A stretch of 64,000 nt of DNA from CTSoil-075 sp042610375 (lineage in GTDB: Bacteria > Bacillota > Negativicutes > DSM-13327). A model generated the notes under the pieces. The model was given only the letters and a program-made list of their open reading frames with translations. It had not been told where the DNA came from and did not search any database. The translations under genes and the position numbers were made by a program. Positions 41,201-49,731 of the stretch are shown in pieces; position 1 is the first letter of the stretch; each line of letters opens with the position of its first letter. Location of the stretch: the NCBI RefSeq assembly GCF_042610375.1, contig NZ_JBGJZL010000002.1, positions 310,001-374,000 on the forward strand. Direction: 5' to 3'.

Positions 41201-41239
41201 AGAAAATGAGAAACCCTCCCTGAACAAACAAGGAGGGTT
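41201..41239 (-). terminator. RS6-linked intrinsic terminator
   Basis: Minus-strand AACCCTCCTTG...CAGGGAGGGTT followed by TCTCATTTTC. The U-run is interrupted, so it may be a weaker or leaky terminator than those of the other riboswitches. It lies ~55 bases before the NifH-like start. Confidence 0.7.
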
Positions 41240-41315
41240 GGTATCATAAGAGAAATCCATTCCATCATAACTTCTAGTATCCGTAAAGATCTAAAAAAAA
41301 TCGACGACTCTCATA

Positions 41316-41509
41316 ATCCCCTCCCCATCGCTCGCAGGTCAAACGGTGATTGATAGTTAGGCAGTTCTCCTGACTCTGGATCATCGCTCGCCCAAACCTT
41401 CCCAAAACTTTCATTTCAGTGGCATATTATGGGTTTGCTCCTCATTACAGTGGCGGGACCGCGCCGGTATTACACCGGACTTCCCTATTAAGCCCCGAAG
41501 GGCACCTAA
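41316..41509 (-). promoter_or_regulatory. Cobalamin riboswitch RS6 (proximal tandem copy)
   Basis: A complete aptamer on the minus strand with AGGTGCCCTTCGGGGCTTAA, CCGGTGTAATACCGG arm, CACTGTAATGAGGAGC core, CAGAGTCAGGAGAACTGCC and GCGAGCGATGGGGAGG. No TTGACA promoter precedes it; transcription appears to come through from RS7. Confidence 0.95.
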
Positions 41510-41543
41510 CTCAATATTATTTAATTTTATCCTAATAAATAAA

Positions 41544-41571
41544 CCTAGCTTAAATAAAAGCTAGGAAGGAA
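41544..41571 (-). terminator. Hairpin between tandem riboswitches
   Basis: Minus-strand CCTAGCTTTTATTTAAGCTAGG followed by TTTATTTATT. It follows relic B as an expression platform would follow an aptamer, and may be the residual terminator of a lost third riboswitch. Confidence 0.6.
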
Positions 41572-41589
41572 AAATGTCTTACAACCTCA

Positions 41590-41690
41590 TCCCCCTCCCA
41601 TCACCCGTGGGCACAATCGGCGACTCATAGTTATTGATTTACTTAAAAATTCATACTGCAAATACCATAATTATCATCGCTACTCATCAA
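41590..41690 (-). pseudogene. Decayed cobalamin riboswitch between RS7 and RS6 (relic B)
   Basis: On the minus strand GTAGCGATGATAATTATG matches the GAGCGATGATCCAGAGT region, and ACTATGAGTCGCCGATTG with CACGGGTGATGGGAGG matches ACTATCAATCACCG and GCGAGCGATGGGGAGG of RS6. The B12-box itself is lost. The 5' half is missing. Confidence 0.65.
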
Positions 41691-41728
41691 AACAAAATAA
41701 AAAACTCCAGCCATGAGGCTGGAGTTTT
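41690..41728 (-). terminator. RS7-linked intrinsic terminator
   Basis: Minus-strand AAAACTCCAGCC/GGCTGGAGTTTT followed by TTATTTTG. Strong and complete. It is close to the RS5 terminator in sequence. It stands before the relic and RS6, so the signal must be passed before RS6 is even transcribed. Confidence 0.85.
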
Positions 41729-41815
41729 GACAGATTAAGTAAAACAGTTGAAACAAATAAATCTTTCGAACGTTACATACGCCAAAAAGAATACAGTACA
41801 ACAGTACGAACTTAA

Positions 41816-42013
41816 AATCCCCTCCCCATCGCTCGTGGGTAAAAAAACGGTGATTGACAAATAGGCAGTTCTCCTGGCTCTGGATCATCGCTCGCCCAAA
41901 CCTTCCCAAGACTTTCATCTCAGTGGCATACTATGGGTTTACTCCTCATTACAGTGGCGGGACCGCGCCGGTATTACACCGGACTTCCCTATTAAGCCCC
42001 GAAGGGCACCTAT
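41816..42013 (-). promoter_or_regulatory. Cobalamin riboswitch RS7 (distal tandem copy)
   Basis: A complete aptamer on the minus strand (AGGTGCCCTTCGGGGCTTAA, CCGGTGTAATACCGG, CACTGTAATGAGGAGT, CAGAGCCAGGAGAACTGCC, CACGAGCGATGGGGAGG). It is followed by its own terminator and then, with no gene between, by relic B and RS6. Confidence 0.95.
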
Positions 42014-42051
42014 CTCGACTTTATTTAATTTGAGTTGACTTAATGTTTGTT

Positions 42052-42080
42052 ATAGTAACATTATTTCGAATTTTTGTCAA
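42052..42080 (-). promoter_or_regulatory. Promoter of the RS7-RS6 operon
   Basis: Minus-strand TTGACA (42075-42080), 17-base spacer, TACTAT (42052-42057). The best-placed promoter for the whole nitrogenase-like/cobN cluster, 40 bases before RS7. Confidence 0.75.
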
Positions 42081-42103
42081 CTTTATATAATTGTTTCTGC
42101 CTT

Positions 42104-43420
42104 TTAGATCTGTTCATTATCTTGCAGAAGATCAAAAAGAGCGAAGGCTAAGACCGTTACAGCATTACCTAGAGCGGTTTCATCAAAATCAAAGGCTCCA
42201 TCATGATGTCCAGCTGTCCGATTGATGCCAATCATAGCATAGCCGCCGTGTCCCCCATGTTTCTGAACACGCTCTAAAAAACAGGTGAAATCTTCACTAG
42301 CTCCTAAATTTCCGCGATCCTTAATCATGCTAAATAAACCTGATCTCTCTGCTGCTTGGCGCAAATAATTTGCGATAACAGCATCGCTTTGACCACCCGC
42401 AGCTCCGCCCATCTGGCGAATCTTTACTGACACTCCTTGCATGGCAGCTGCCCCATGAATGATCCTCAGAGCTTCTTCCTGCATAAAATCGTTAATAAGG
42501 GAAGTTTCACCTCGTGTTTCTAGTTTCAAAATTGCTTTTTCGGCAATTACATTACGTCCACTGCCAGCTTCAAGTACGCCAACATTAACTCGTGATACAC
42601 CAGAGGCATGGCGAGAGATCCCATGTAAATTAACAGCGGCATTAGCTGCAGCAAGTAATGCATTGCGCCCTTCCTGTGGGGCTGCCCCAGCATGGGCGGG
42701 TACGCCATGAAAAGAGGCATCGATTTTCGTAGTAGCTAAAAAACCATCTGTACCACAGATAAAATGATTGTGATCATCAGCCAGAAAACCTAAATGCATG
42801 CCAAACAAATAATCAACATCATCGGCAACTCCAGCCTCGACCATTGCCTTAGCTCCTCGGACTCCTTCTTCAGCCGGCTGAAAAATTAATTTAATTGTTC
42901 CGCACAGCTTTAATTGTTGTTCTTGTAAAAGTTTTGCCAATCCTAAGCCAATAGCTGTATGCCCATCATGTCCGCAAGCATGCATGACACCATTGTGAAT
43001 GGAGGTAAAACCTTCTTGCCATGGCCTATGATGATCATCTGTTTTTTCTTGTACTTCATTAGCATCCATATCAAAACGGAGTGCGACTGTGGGACCTGGA
43101 CGACCCGTATGTAAAGTGCCAACAACGCCAGTTTTACCACCTGCCATCCTTTGAATAACAATACGGTCTGCGCCTTCTTCAATCGCTCTTTGGGCATTAT
43201 TTTCTAAAATATCTTGTGGAGGTATTCCCATCATAGCCGTTTCGTTTATAACCTCAGCACCATATTGAACTTCATATCCAAACTCACTCAAAATTTTGAT
43301 CACTCGATCTGCCGTACGAAACTCAGTCCAAGCTGTTTCAGGATATTGATGAAATTCTCGTCGCCATTCAATGATTTGTCGTTCCATTTGTTTGACGATA
43401 GCTTTAATTTCTGTGTACAT
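42104..43420 (-). CDS. M20-family amidohydrolase (aminobenzoyl-glutamate hydrolase/aminoacylase type)
   Basis: A 438-residue metallohydrolase. Metal-binding motifs are HACGHDGHTAIGLG and FQPAEEGVRGAKAMVEAG; the lid domain has FHGVPAHAGAAPQEGRNALLAAA. These resemble AbgA/AbgB and related N-acyl amidohydrolases. The ATG at 43420 has only a modest AAGGTAG site upstream. Likely reaction: hydrolysis of an N-acyl amino acid or peptide-like amide. It forms a pair with the DcuC-type carrier gene (26-base gap), so the carrier may import its substrate. The stop codon is about 25 bases from the RS7 promoter. Confidence 0.88.
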   Translation of the reverse strand: MYTEIKAIVKQMERQIIEWRREFHQYPETAWTEFRTADRVIKILSEFGYEVQYGAEVINETAMMGIPPQDILENNAQRAIEEGADRIVIQRMAGGKTGVVGTLHTGRPGPTVALRFDMDANEVQEKTDDHHRPWQEGFTSIHNGVMHACGHDGHTAIGLGLAKLLQEQQLKLCGTIKLIFQPAEEGVRGAKAMVEAGVADDVDYLFGMHLGFLADDHNHFICGTDGFLATTKIDASFHGVPAHAGAAPQEGRNALLAAANAAVNLHGISRHASGVSRVNVGVLEAGSGRNVIAEKAILKLETRGETSLINDFMQEEALRIIHGAAAMQGVSVKIRQMGGAAGGQSDAVIANYLRQAAERSGLFSMIKDRGNLGASEDFTCFLERVQKHGGHGGYAMIGINRTAGHHDGAFDFDETALGNAVTVLAFALFDLLQDNEQI

Positions 43421-43446
43421 TTTTCTACCTTCTTCATTATTTTTTC

Positions 43447-44703
43447 TTATAGTAATAAAAACATAGACGCTATTGCTGCGATCAGCATCCCTGGAGCATT
43501 TCGCTTTGCGACTTCCATTGGGCTTACCCCTGCTAATTGTGCACAAATAATAGCGGCTCCAGCTAGTGGTGACATCGTTCTGCCTAAGGCGCCAGTCAGT
43601 TGTGCTAACGAACCTAACTGTGCGATGCCTAGACCGAACTGTGTGGCATGTGGTGTAATTGCACCGTTAAATGCTAACGTTGCAGCATCGCCTGATCCAC
43701 ATAACACAGCAATCAGAAAGGGTCCAAAGGTAGCTGCCAATTTGACAACACCCTCGGAATGCTTCATTCCTTCAATTAAAGCATCGGTTAAGCCAATAAG
43801 TTGCATGCCCGTTGTAAAAGTTGCTGCTGCAATGATGATGCCCATCACTCCTGCATAAGCCGTTCCCATGGCTTCAAAAAAAGCTTTAGAGATTTCCTGA
43901 GGATTATGCAGAGTGATCAAATATCCGAGAATTGTGCCGCATATCATGGCTTGAGGAACACTAATTTCAGGAATAACGTGAAGTTGTTTGCTGCCTAAAA
44001 CCAGCATAACAAGGGGGACGATCGGGACAATAGCTTTTAGAAAATTAACTTTGAAATTTACCTTTGCATCAAGGAGCTGATTTTCTGTTTGTTCGTATCC
44101 ACTATGTTCTTTACGTATATATGCAACAAAGGTCAGTACCAGAGCACCGATGAGTCCTGAAATAATCGTTGTTGTGCTATGTACGGCAATGACACTAAGT
44201 ACATCCATATTGGCAAGTTTAGCTACAAATGGATTGTGAGTAGCACCTGGGCTGAGAACACTACCAATGGTTCCTGCAAAAATAGCTGCACCAGCTACAG
44301 CTGGATGAATCCCAGCACTGATTAAAGTGGGGATCATAATGGCACCAACGGCAGCTGCACAACCTGCAGCGCTCGGCAAGGCAATATTAATTAGAAAAGT
44401 AATGATGACTGTACCTGGAATCAAAATAGGTCTACATTTGCGTAATATACCTGCCAACATATGGACTAGATGGGCATCACACTGGGTTAGCTTCATAACA
44501 TAGGCAAAACCCATCACTGTTAAGATGACAGTAACCAGTCCAGGATTGACCATAGCCTTTGCAAATGCATCGATTGCCTCTAAGGGTTTCCCAGCCAATG
44601 CAGCCATCAATAGGCCAGACAAGAAGAGAACTAGGCGAACTTCATATCGTTTGAGCACGGCGACACCAGTCATAAAAATGATTAATACTCCTACATAAAC
44701 CAA
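43447..44703 (-). CDS. DcuC-family anaerobic C4-dicarboxylate-type carrier
   Basis: A 418-residue membrane protein with about ten helices. DcuC-like elements are NPGLVTVILTVMGFAYVMK, LPSAAGCAAAVGAIMIPTLI, GSVLSPGATHNPFVAKLA and AVLCGSGDAATLAFNGAITP. The start is TTG at 44703, seven bases after AAGGATGG. In enterobacteria DcuC exports succinate under fermentation; here the paired M20 hydrolase suggests transport of an acylated amino acid or a peptide-like acid, so the name implies family, not substrate. Confidence 0.85.
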   Translation of the reverse strand: MVYVGVLIIFMTGVAVLKRYEVRLVLFLSGLLMAALAGKPLEAIDAFAKAMVNPGLVTVILTVMGFAYVMKLTQCDAHLVHMLAGILRKCRPILIPGTVIITFLINIALPSAAGCAAAVGAIMIPTLISAGIHPAVAGAAIFAGTIGSVLSPGATHNPFVAKLANMDVLSVIAVHSTTTIISGLIGALVLTFVAYIRKEHSGYEQTENQLLDAKVNFKVNFLKAIVPIVPLVMLVLGSKQLHVIPEISVPQAMICGTILGYLITLHNPQEISKAFFEAMGTAYAGVMGIIIAAATFTTGMQLIGLTDALIEGMKHSEGVVKLAATFGPFLIAVLCGSGDAATLAFNGAITPHATQFGLGIAQLGSLAQLTGALGRTMSPLAGAAIICAQLAGVSPMEVAKRNAPGMLIAAIASMFLLL

Positions 44704-44944
44704 TTTTCATCCATCCTTTTCTATAAATTGAGACTAGAATTATAATGAGTCCAGTCACTAAATTCATTATAAACGTTTTTAAGGACTATTAAAAGACATT
44801 TCCTTAAATAAAAATATTTTATTTATTCATGACCATTATTTATTCGATTGTTTTTCTGATCGCGGCCCCAAATAACAATGCCGTTTCAGAACTATATAAC
44901 AGGAATGGCTAGGATTCCACAGTTCTAAAACGGCTATAAGGATT
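44704..44944 (-). other. Intergenic region with a 3' hairpin and the carrier's promoter region
   Basis: An interrupted inverted repeat (GCCGTTT.CAGAACT / AGTTCT.AAAACGGC) at 44880-44934 follows the regulator gene and probably ends its transcript. The rest is AT-rich. A TATAAT-like box lies near 44735 on the minus strand, without a convincing -35. An operator for the neighbouring regulator would be expected here but I cannot identify one. Confidence 0.4.
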
Positions 44945-46267
44945 TTATTTAGATAGGGAATCTAAGAGTAAGCGATATAAATTGCGAGGACGACCTTTAT
45001 GCAAGGCTTCTTGGCGTGATACGACTGCTAGGTTATGATCTACCAGTGCTGACAATAAGCGCCTGGCACTGCGTGTCGTCATGGATAAATGAGTTGCTAA
45101 TTCCTCGGCATCTACAGCTTCAATATCCATTTTATTCAGGCTTGCCAACAAACGATTAATCGTTGTGCCACTGACGCCTAATTGATTTGCTAATTGCTGG
45201 CATTCTACATCATCCATGCGCAATGAATATTGCAAGTAAGAAGGCGAACTCAAGGGACCGCTCACTGTCCCATCATCGGAAACGACCATCCAATTCCCTT
45301 TTCCGTTGTGGCGGGCAAATCCCATAGCTTTATAAGCATTTTCTTCTGCTGCATGCGCTGTCATACCAAAACCAATACCTCCGCTGACAGGCACAGACAA
45401 GGCTTTAATCAGATCTTCTTTTATTGGCATGACTGTAAAGTAGTCAGTAATCTTTTCAATAGCACCACGTGTTGAGTAAATGCTATATTGACCATGACCA
45501 TGTACATTAATTGAGCCTTTGACCATCTCAGTATAATTAATTAAAATCGTATATAAGGTTGCTTCCAAGCGCCGCACTTCATAACTGGAACGAGCCTCTC
45601 TCACCACAGTCGAGTAATCATCAATCGCGATATACTGTACTGCAATCTGGCTTTCTTTAAACGCAGCGGCTTTCACTGTCTGGATGGCCAGATTCAAAGT
45701 CGTGCGTATATTATCGCGTAAGGGCCAAATCCGAAATACGGGCATATTTTTCTTTTTCAACTCGGCATATGCAGATTGCAATGTCGTTACAGCTGCTTTC
45801 GTCTTTCCATCTTTCCATAGTTTGTAATGATATGTTACCAAATCTTCAGCTGAAATAATGTTGTCAAATTCTTTTACATAAATATTTTTTACCTGCAATG
45901 GGATATCAGCAAAGGTGTCCTCAATTTCACTTCGACTTAACAAATCAAAACTAATGCTGTCAAAATCCAACTTCTCAATACAAGAAATTTGCAGCAATAC
46001 TCGATATAGACTGGAACCTGTATGAGGAATATAAAACAATGGTTTTGTTGTGAGTTGCTTATCGAGGGCATAGTAATAAGGAACCTGTCCGGAAAATAAC
46101 CAAGCATCAGGACTGATAGGCATTTTCTCCATCAAATGAGGAACTTCTGTCGGTTTGGTATAGGTTAAAGTCGTAAATTCAACCTGTTGTGCATACTCCT
46201 TGCCGACTTCTTTAATCAAGGCCACAGAGTCAGCTGGTCCTACGACTGCAATATTGATTTTACGCAT
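44945..46267 (-). CDS. Transcriptional regulator with C-terminal winged-helix region
   Basis: A 440-residue protein. The ATG at 46267 follows GGAGAG by seven bases. The N-terminal ~150 residues resemble a periplasmic-binding-type sensory fold (NIAVVGPADSVALIKEVG). The middle contains an extended GGDEF-like fold without the motif (SGGIGFGMTAHAAEENAYKA). The C-terminus holds two helix-turn-helix-like stretches (ANQLGVSGTTINRLLASL and ATHLSMTTRSARRLLSALVD). It is cytoplasmic with no membrane helices. It is adjacent to the DcuC/M20 genes and is the likely regulator of them. Neither ligand nor target site is visible. Confidence 0.75.
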   Translation of the reverse strand: MRKINIAVVGPADSVALIKEVGKEYAQQVEFTTLTYTKPTEVPHLMEKMPISPDAWLFSGQVPYYYALDKQLTTKPLFYIPHTGSSLYRVLLQISCIEKLDFDSISFDLLSRSEIEDTFADIPLQVKNIYVKEFDNIISAEDLVTYHYKLWKDGKTKAAVTTLQSAYAELKKKNMPVFRIWPLRDNIRTTLNLAIQTVKAAAFKESQIAVQYIAIDDYSTVVREARSSYEVRRLEATLYTILINYTEMVKGSINVHGHGQYSIYSTRGAIEKITDYFTVMPIKEDLIKALSVPVSGGIGFGMTAHAAEENAYKAMGFARHNGKGNWMVVSDDGTVSGPLSSPSYLQYSLRMDDVECQQLANQLGVSGTTINRLLASLNKMDIEAVDAEELATHLSMTTRSARRLLSALVDHNLAVVSRQEALHKGRPRNLYRLLLDSLSK

Positions 46268-46299
46268 AAAGTATCTCTCCAAAGGATTATTTTTATCGA

Positions 46300-46689
46300 T
46301 CATATTGTAATTTCTATCTGATTACCATCGGGATCTAAGACACAACTTTCATAATAACCATCCCCTGTTGTACGAGGAAGGCTTACGATTTGATATCCGG
46401 ATTTTTGTAGTTTGGTCGTTAATTCATTAACCATTTCTTTACTTCCCACAGAGAAAGCCATATGTACAAAACCAAGATAGTGGTTGTTTAGATCAGTTTT
46501 ACATTCAGTTATCCCCTGCTTACGCATAAGTTCTAATCTAGCACCTGATTCAAATGTAATAAAATAAGATTCAAAGTGTTTTGAGGCATTAGTATATTTT
46601 TCATTTGCGCAGCCATTAAAAAATTCTATATAGAAATCTTTCATTTCTTCAAGTTGGTTAGTCCATAGGGCGACATGTTCTATTTTCAT
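46300..46689 (-). CDS. Glyoxalase/bleomycin-resistance superfamily (VOC) protein
   Basis: A 129-residue VOC-fold protein. It has the paired beta-alpha-beta units with His5 (KIEHVALW) and C-terminal Glu in GNQIEI as candidate metal ligands, and FDP-type CVLDPDGNQIEI end. The ATG at 46689 has AAAGAGG upstream. It is cytoplasmic, function unknown. It precedes the regulator gene by 33 bases and may share its transcript. Confidence 0.82.
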   Translation of the reverse strand: MKIEHVALWTNQLEEMKDFYIEFFNGCANEKYTNASKHFESYFITFESGARLELMRKQGITECKTDLNNHYLGFVHMAFSVGSKEMVNELTTKLQKSGYQIVSLPRTTGDGYYESCVLDPDGNQIEITI

Positions 46690-46890
46690 TTTGAAACCTC
46701 TTTCTGGTGAAACTATATAGCATTCCACCCAATTTTTTATACTAAAAATGTAAGACACCCTAGATTAAAATTACAAAGGGAAAAATCTTGTGAATAAGAT
46801 ATACAATTATTTTACCATAAAAATACAACGTCTCACAATTTTTAAATCATCTCTTTATTCTCATGTTTCTCCATATTTCATGAACAACCC

Positions 46891-46919
46891 TTGCTATTTA
46901 TTTTTATCTGTGGGATAAT
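46891..46919 (+). promoter_or_regulatory. Promoter of the plus-strand MFS gene
   Basis: TTGCTA (46891-46896), 17-base spacer, GATAAT (46914-46919), 23 bases before the start codon. Confidence 0.65.
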
Positions 46920-46942
46920 ATCCAGCAAATAGGAGTGATGAT

Positions 46943-48121
46943 ATGTTTACTATGTTTAGATCGGTTCCCAAATATATATGGCTGATTGCTTTAGGTCATG
47001 GTGTAGCGGATTTGTCCCCAGGGGCGCTGTATGTCGCATTGCCTTTTCTAAAAGCGAAGTTAGTTTTAACTTATGCTGAAGTCAGTGCCATTGTATTAGT
47101 GCAGAACATTACATCTTCCCTTAGCCAACCTTTTTTAGGGTACTATAGTGATCGCAGGCCACGACCTTGGCTAATGCCGGCAGGGTGTCTATTGTGTGGG
47201 GTAGCGATGCTGAGTTCTTTAATCGTAGAAAATTATTATTTGGTCTTACTGTTTACTGCCCTTAGTGGTTTTGGTAATGCTGCTTTTCATCCAGAAGCTG
47301 CGAAAATCGTCAATCGTTTGAGTGGTAAATCTGTAGGAAAAGGAGCGAGCTTATTTAGCGTTTGGGGAAGTATTGGCGTTGCATCAGGGTCAATGCTGAT
47401 GGCCTTTTTTCTTTCTCAAAAATCAGAGTCTATCGTATATTACTATATTGTCCCCTTTTTGTTGGCGAGTGCTGCGTTAACTTATGTAGCGATTCATTTA
47501 CCTGCAGCTCCGGCCATTACCAAGAACAGTTTACATCAGTTAAAAGCATCTTTTAATTGGTCAGTTCTCTCCTTATTAGGAATGGTCGCTGCTAGAGCAA
47601 CTGTTTCTTCGGGTATTAGTGCTTTTGTACCTCTGTATTATGTTTCTTATCTCCACGGTAGTGCCTTATATGCGAGTTCTCTTCTTACTGTATATATGGC
47701 TTCTGGTGCTGTAGGGACAATGATCGGCGGTATTATGAGTGATAAATATGGCAGTAAAACTGTTATGATTTATTCGATTTTACCTCTATCCCTATTGATG
47801 TATTTCTTCCGGTTTGCAGATGGCATATGGCCTTTTGTGATTTTGTCATTGGCCAGCATATTATTGACAGCCACTTTTACGAGCAGTTTGGTTCTGATAC
47901 AAAAAATGATGCCAGGCAATGTTGGCATGGCATCAGGACTTAATCTAGGTTTTAGTGTAGGATTAGGAACAATGGGGGTATTGGCCTTAGGTAAAGTCGC
48001 TGATCTATGGAGTATGCCGGTGATTTTTGATATTTTAGCATTTCTGCCGATCATCGCTTTATTTTTGACATGGTTTATCCGCGAACCTCAAAATGAGAAT
48101 GTGGTAGGTGTTCGTGTTTAA
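46943..48121 (+). CDS. MFS transporter of the Fsr (fosmidomycin-resistance) type
   Basis: A 392-residue, twelve-helix major facilitator protein and the only confident plus-strand gene of the window. Fsr-like motifs are LGHGVADLSPGALYVALPF, GYYSDRRPRPW, GFGNAAFHPEAAKIV and GGIMSDKYGSKTV. The ATG follows AGGAGTGATGAT, and a strong terminator follows the stop codon. It probably exports a toxic or waste compound. Codon style does not differ from that of the neighbours. Confidence 0.88.
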   Translation: MFTMFRSVPKYIWLIALGHGVADLSPGALYVALPFLKAKLVLTYAEVSAIVLVQNITSSLSQPFLGYYSDRRPRPWLMPAGCLLCGVAMLSSLIVENYYLVLLFTALSGFGNAAFHPEAAKIVNRLSGKSVGKGASLFSVWGSIGVASGSMLMAFFLSQKSESIVYYYIVPFLLASAALTYVAIHLPAAPAITKNSLHQLKASFNWSVLSLLGMVAARATVSSGISAFVPLYYVSYLHGSALYASSLLTVYMASGAVGTMIGGIMSDKYGSKTVMIYSILPLSLLMYFFRFADGIWPFVILSLASILLTATFTSSLVLIQKMMPGNVGMASGLNLGFSVGLGTMGVLALGKVADLWSMPVIFDILAFLPIIALFLTWFIREPQNENVVGVRV

Positions 48122-48144
48122 GAGTTCCCTTTTTAGTTAAGAAA

Positions 48145-48170
48145 AACGCCGTTTTTACGGCGTTTTTTAT
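48145..48170 (+). terminator. Terminator of the MFS gene
   Basis: AACGCCG/CGGCGTT stem with a TTTTA loop followed by TTTTTAT. A run of A on the other side gives it potential in both directions. Confidence 0.85.
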
Positions 48171-48232
48171 TATCCTTTGCTATGAGACGCACTTTGTTAA
48201 AAGTTTGGAAGATACCATCTAGAAGATATCAT

Positions 48233-48706
48233 CTAATGGTTTATTTCATTCAAAATAATCTCTAATCGTTTTCTTTGTTCTTCCCGATCGAGAGGAAGAC
48301 CATATTGATAACAATCAAACACATCAGCGTCTTTTACGATTTCTTCTAAGGGAGTTCCGACTTCTTTTTTACTACTATGATTTTTGGCTGCTTGTGCAAG
48401 GAATTCAATCTCATTAATAGAAAAATAACCACTTTCTGTAAGAAAAATTTTGAGCGGTTCATAGCCCACATCTGCATGTCCAGCCTGTTTTCCTGTTATA
48501 ATGCGACCATAATCATGCACTGAGCAAGCGATAGCAGCTAATTCAGGATCAACGCCACGCTTTAAAGCCATGATTCTTCCCACTGTTGCGCAACTGACCA
48601 TATGTATTCTTTCCCAATTTAATGAAATGTCTCTTTCTTCAGGACTATTTTCAAATTCTGCAATCTTTTGCAACATTTTTTCCTGTACCTTAAACACTCG
48701 ATTCAT
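48233..48706 (-). CDS. HD-domain phosphohydrolase-like protein
   Basis: A 157-residue HD protein with metal ligands His35 (WERIHMVSC), HD in CSVHDYGRI, and Asp in KDADVFDCYQYG. Small predicted metal-dependent phosphohydrolases of this type are often of unknown substrate. AAGGAG precedes the ATG by eight bases. It is a stand-alone gene. Confidence 0.82.
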   Translation of the reverse strand: MNRVFKVQEKMLQKIAEFENSPEERDISLNWERIHMVSCATVGRIMALKRGVDPELAAIACSVHDYGRIITGKQAGHADVGYEPLKIFLTESGYFSINEIEFLAQAAKNHSSKKEVGTPLEEIVKDADVFDCYQYGLPLDREEQRKRLEIILNEINH

Positions 48707-48870
48707 TACATCAGCTCCTTATTATCTAGAAAAAAATTATTGATATAAAAGCTCCAAATTTAGTATACTACGTATCTTACTAGTGATCAAATCAAACAGG
48801 AATTTGTCTTTTTCTTCTAGATTTTTTCTATGTGTAAGAATTTTTACACGATATGATCTCTTTTTGGTCA

Positions 48871-49512
48871 CTATACCTCTAAAGAACTTGACGGAGTGAG
48901 CATATGTCTGCTTGCAATTTTAGCTTTAAAGAGGCTGATAATCCATGACAGGATTCCGATGGATAAAAGAGAATATAAGGCTTTAATGACCCCAACTGAG
49001 AGAACTCCAGACATAACAACCAGAAAATCAATAATAAAGGTCATTTTACCTGGATCCCAGCCAAATCTTTTTTGTAAATATAATACTAAAATATTTGCGC
49101 CGCCAAGGGAAGATCCATGGAAGAAAAGATAAGCAACTCCTAGACCAATCGTAATCCCTCCTAAAATAGCACCAAGTAAGGCAGAAATCACAAAATCAGG
49201 TGCCCAACGGTTGAGTTCTGTCATACAAGACAGACTCATAACAGCGAAAATGGTAGAGATGGTAAAATTAAGCCCCATACGCATGAGAGCGAGAATATAA
49301 AAAGGTATATTAATAATAAAAAAACCAATTGAAAAAGGTATCCCCCAATAATACATTAAACTAAAGGCAAGTCCAGCTGTTCCCCCTGTCATTAATTGGG
49401 CATGCTTTAAAATAATAATACCGATACTAACAATCATGCAACCACTTAAAACCTTCGCGAGCTTTATTAAATCTACGTTTTTTCCAATGTGTAAAAATTT
49501 CATTATATCCAT
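48871..49512 (-). CDS. YitT-family membrane protein
   Basis: A 213-residue integral membrane protein with five or six helices, the YitT core (GGTAGLAFSLMYYWGIPFS, GGITIGLGVAYLFFHGSSLGG and GANILVLYLQKRFGWDPGK). It lacks the C-terminal DUF2179 domain of longer family members. The ATG at 49512 is preceded by GGAGG. Function unknown; family members are suspected transporters. A terminator ends 18 bases before its start, and the leader upstream carries two copies of GGCAATGRAGCC, so expression is probably controlled by attenuation. Confidence 0.82.
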   Translation of the reverse strand: MDIMKFLHIGKNVDLIKLAKVLSGCMIVSIGIIILKHAQLMTGGTAGLAFSLMYYWGIPFSIGFFIINIPFYILALMRMGLNFTISTIFAVMSLSCMTELNRWAPDFVISALLGAILGGITIGLGVAYLFFHGSSLGGANILVLYLQKRFGWDPGKMTFIIDFLVVMSGVLSVGVIKALYSLLSIGILSWIISLFKAKIASRHMLTPSSSLEV

Positions 49513-49529
49513 GACACCTCCATTTTTCT

Positions 49530-49570
49530 TAAAAAAAATGGAGCCTTTGCTTAAAATGCAAAGGCTCCAT
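49530..49570 (-). terminator. Attenuator-type terminator before the YitT gene
   Basis: Minus-strand ATGGAGCCTTTGC/GCAAAGGCTCCAT followed by TTTTTTTAAG. A perfect 13-base stem, located between the leader and the gene's own ribosome-binding site. Confidence 0.85.
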
Positions 49571-49632
49571 TGCCATTTGAAATAAAACCTACAGGGTTTC
49601 CCCCATGGCTTCATTGCCGTGTTTCCACTATA
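49571..49632 (-). promoter_or_regulatory. Unassigned cis-regulatory leader of the YitT gene
   Basis: Contains GGCAATGAAGCC (49607-49618) and, overlapping the terminator's 5' arm, GGCAATGGAGCC; each can fold as a 3-base-pair mini-hairpin with a 6-base loop. Between them is CATGGGGGAAACCCTGTAGG. The second mini-hairpin would compete with the terminator, since both use GGAGCC. I do not match it to a riboswitch class I know. Confidence 0.5.
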
Positions 49633-49731
49633 GATGTATATTAACAGTAATTATCCTCGATAGCAAGACATTTTTTTTGTGGAAGATAAAAATATAGTAA
49701 ATTATCTATCCATAAAAAATGATATGTTGTT

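Noticed and set aside
41643..41918. An open frame on the minus strand over RS7 and its terminator
   Set aside because: It lies within the highly conserved aptamer RNA, lacks a proper ribosome-binding site and has no protein-like pattern; the same kind of frame appears over RS3 and RS5.
43214..43858. 214-codon plus-strand frame opposite the M20 and DcuC genes
   Set aside because: It spans the junction of two well-supported minus-strand genes and lacks start signals.
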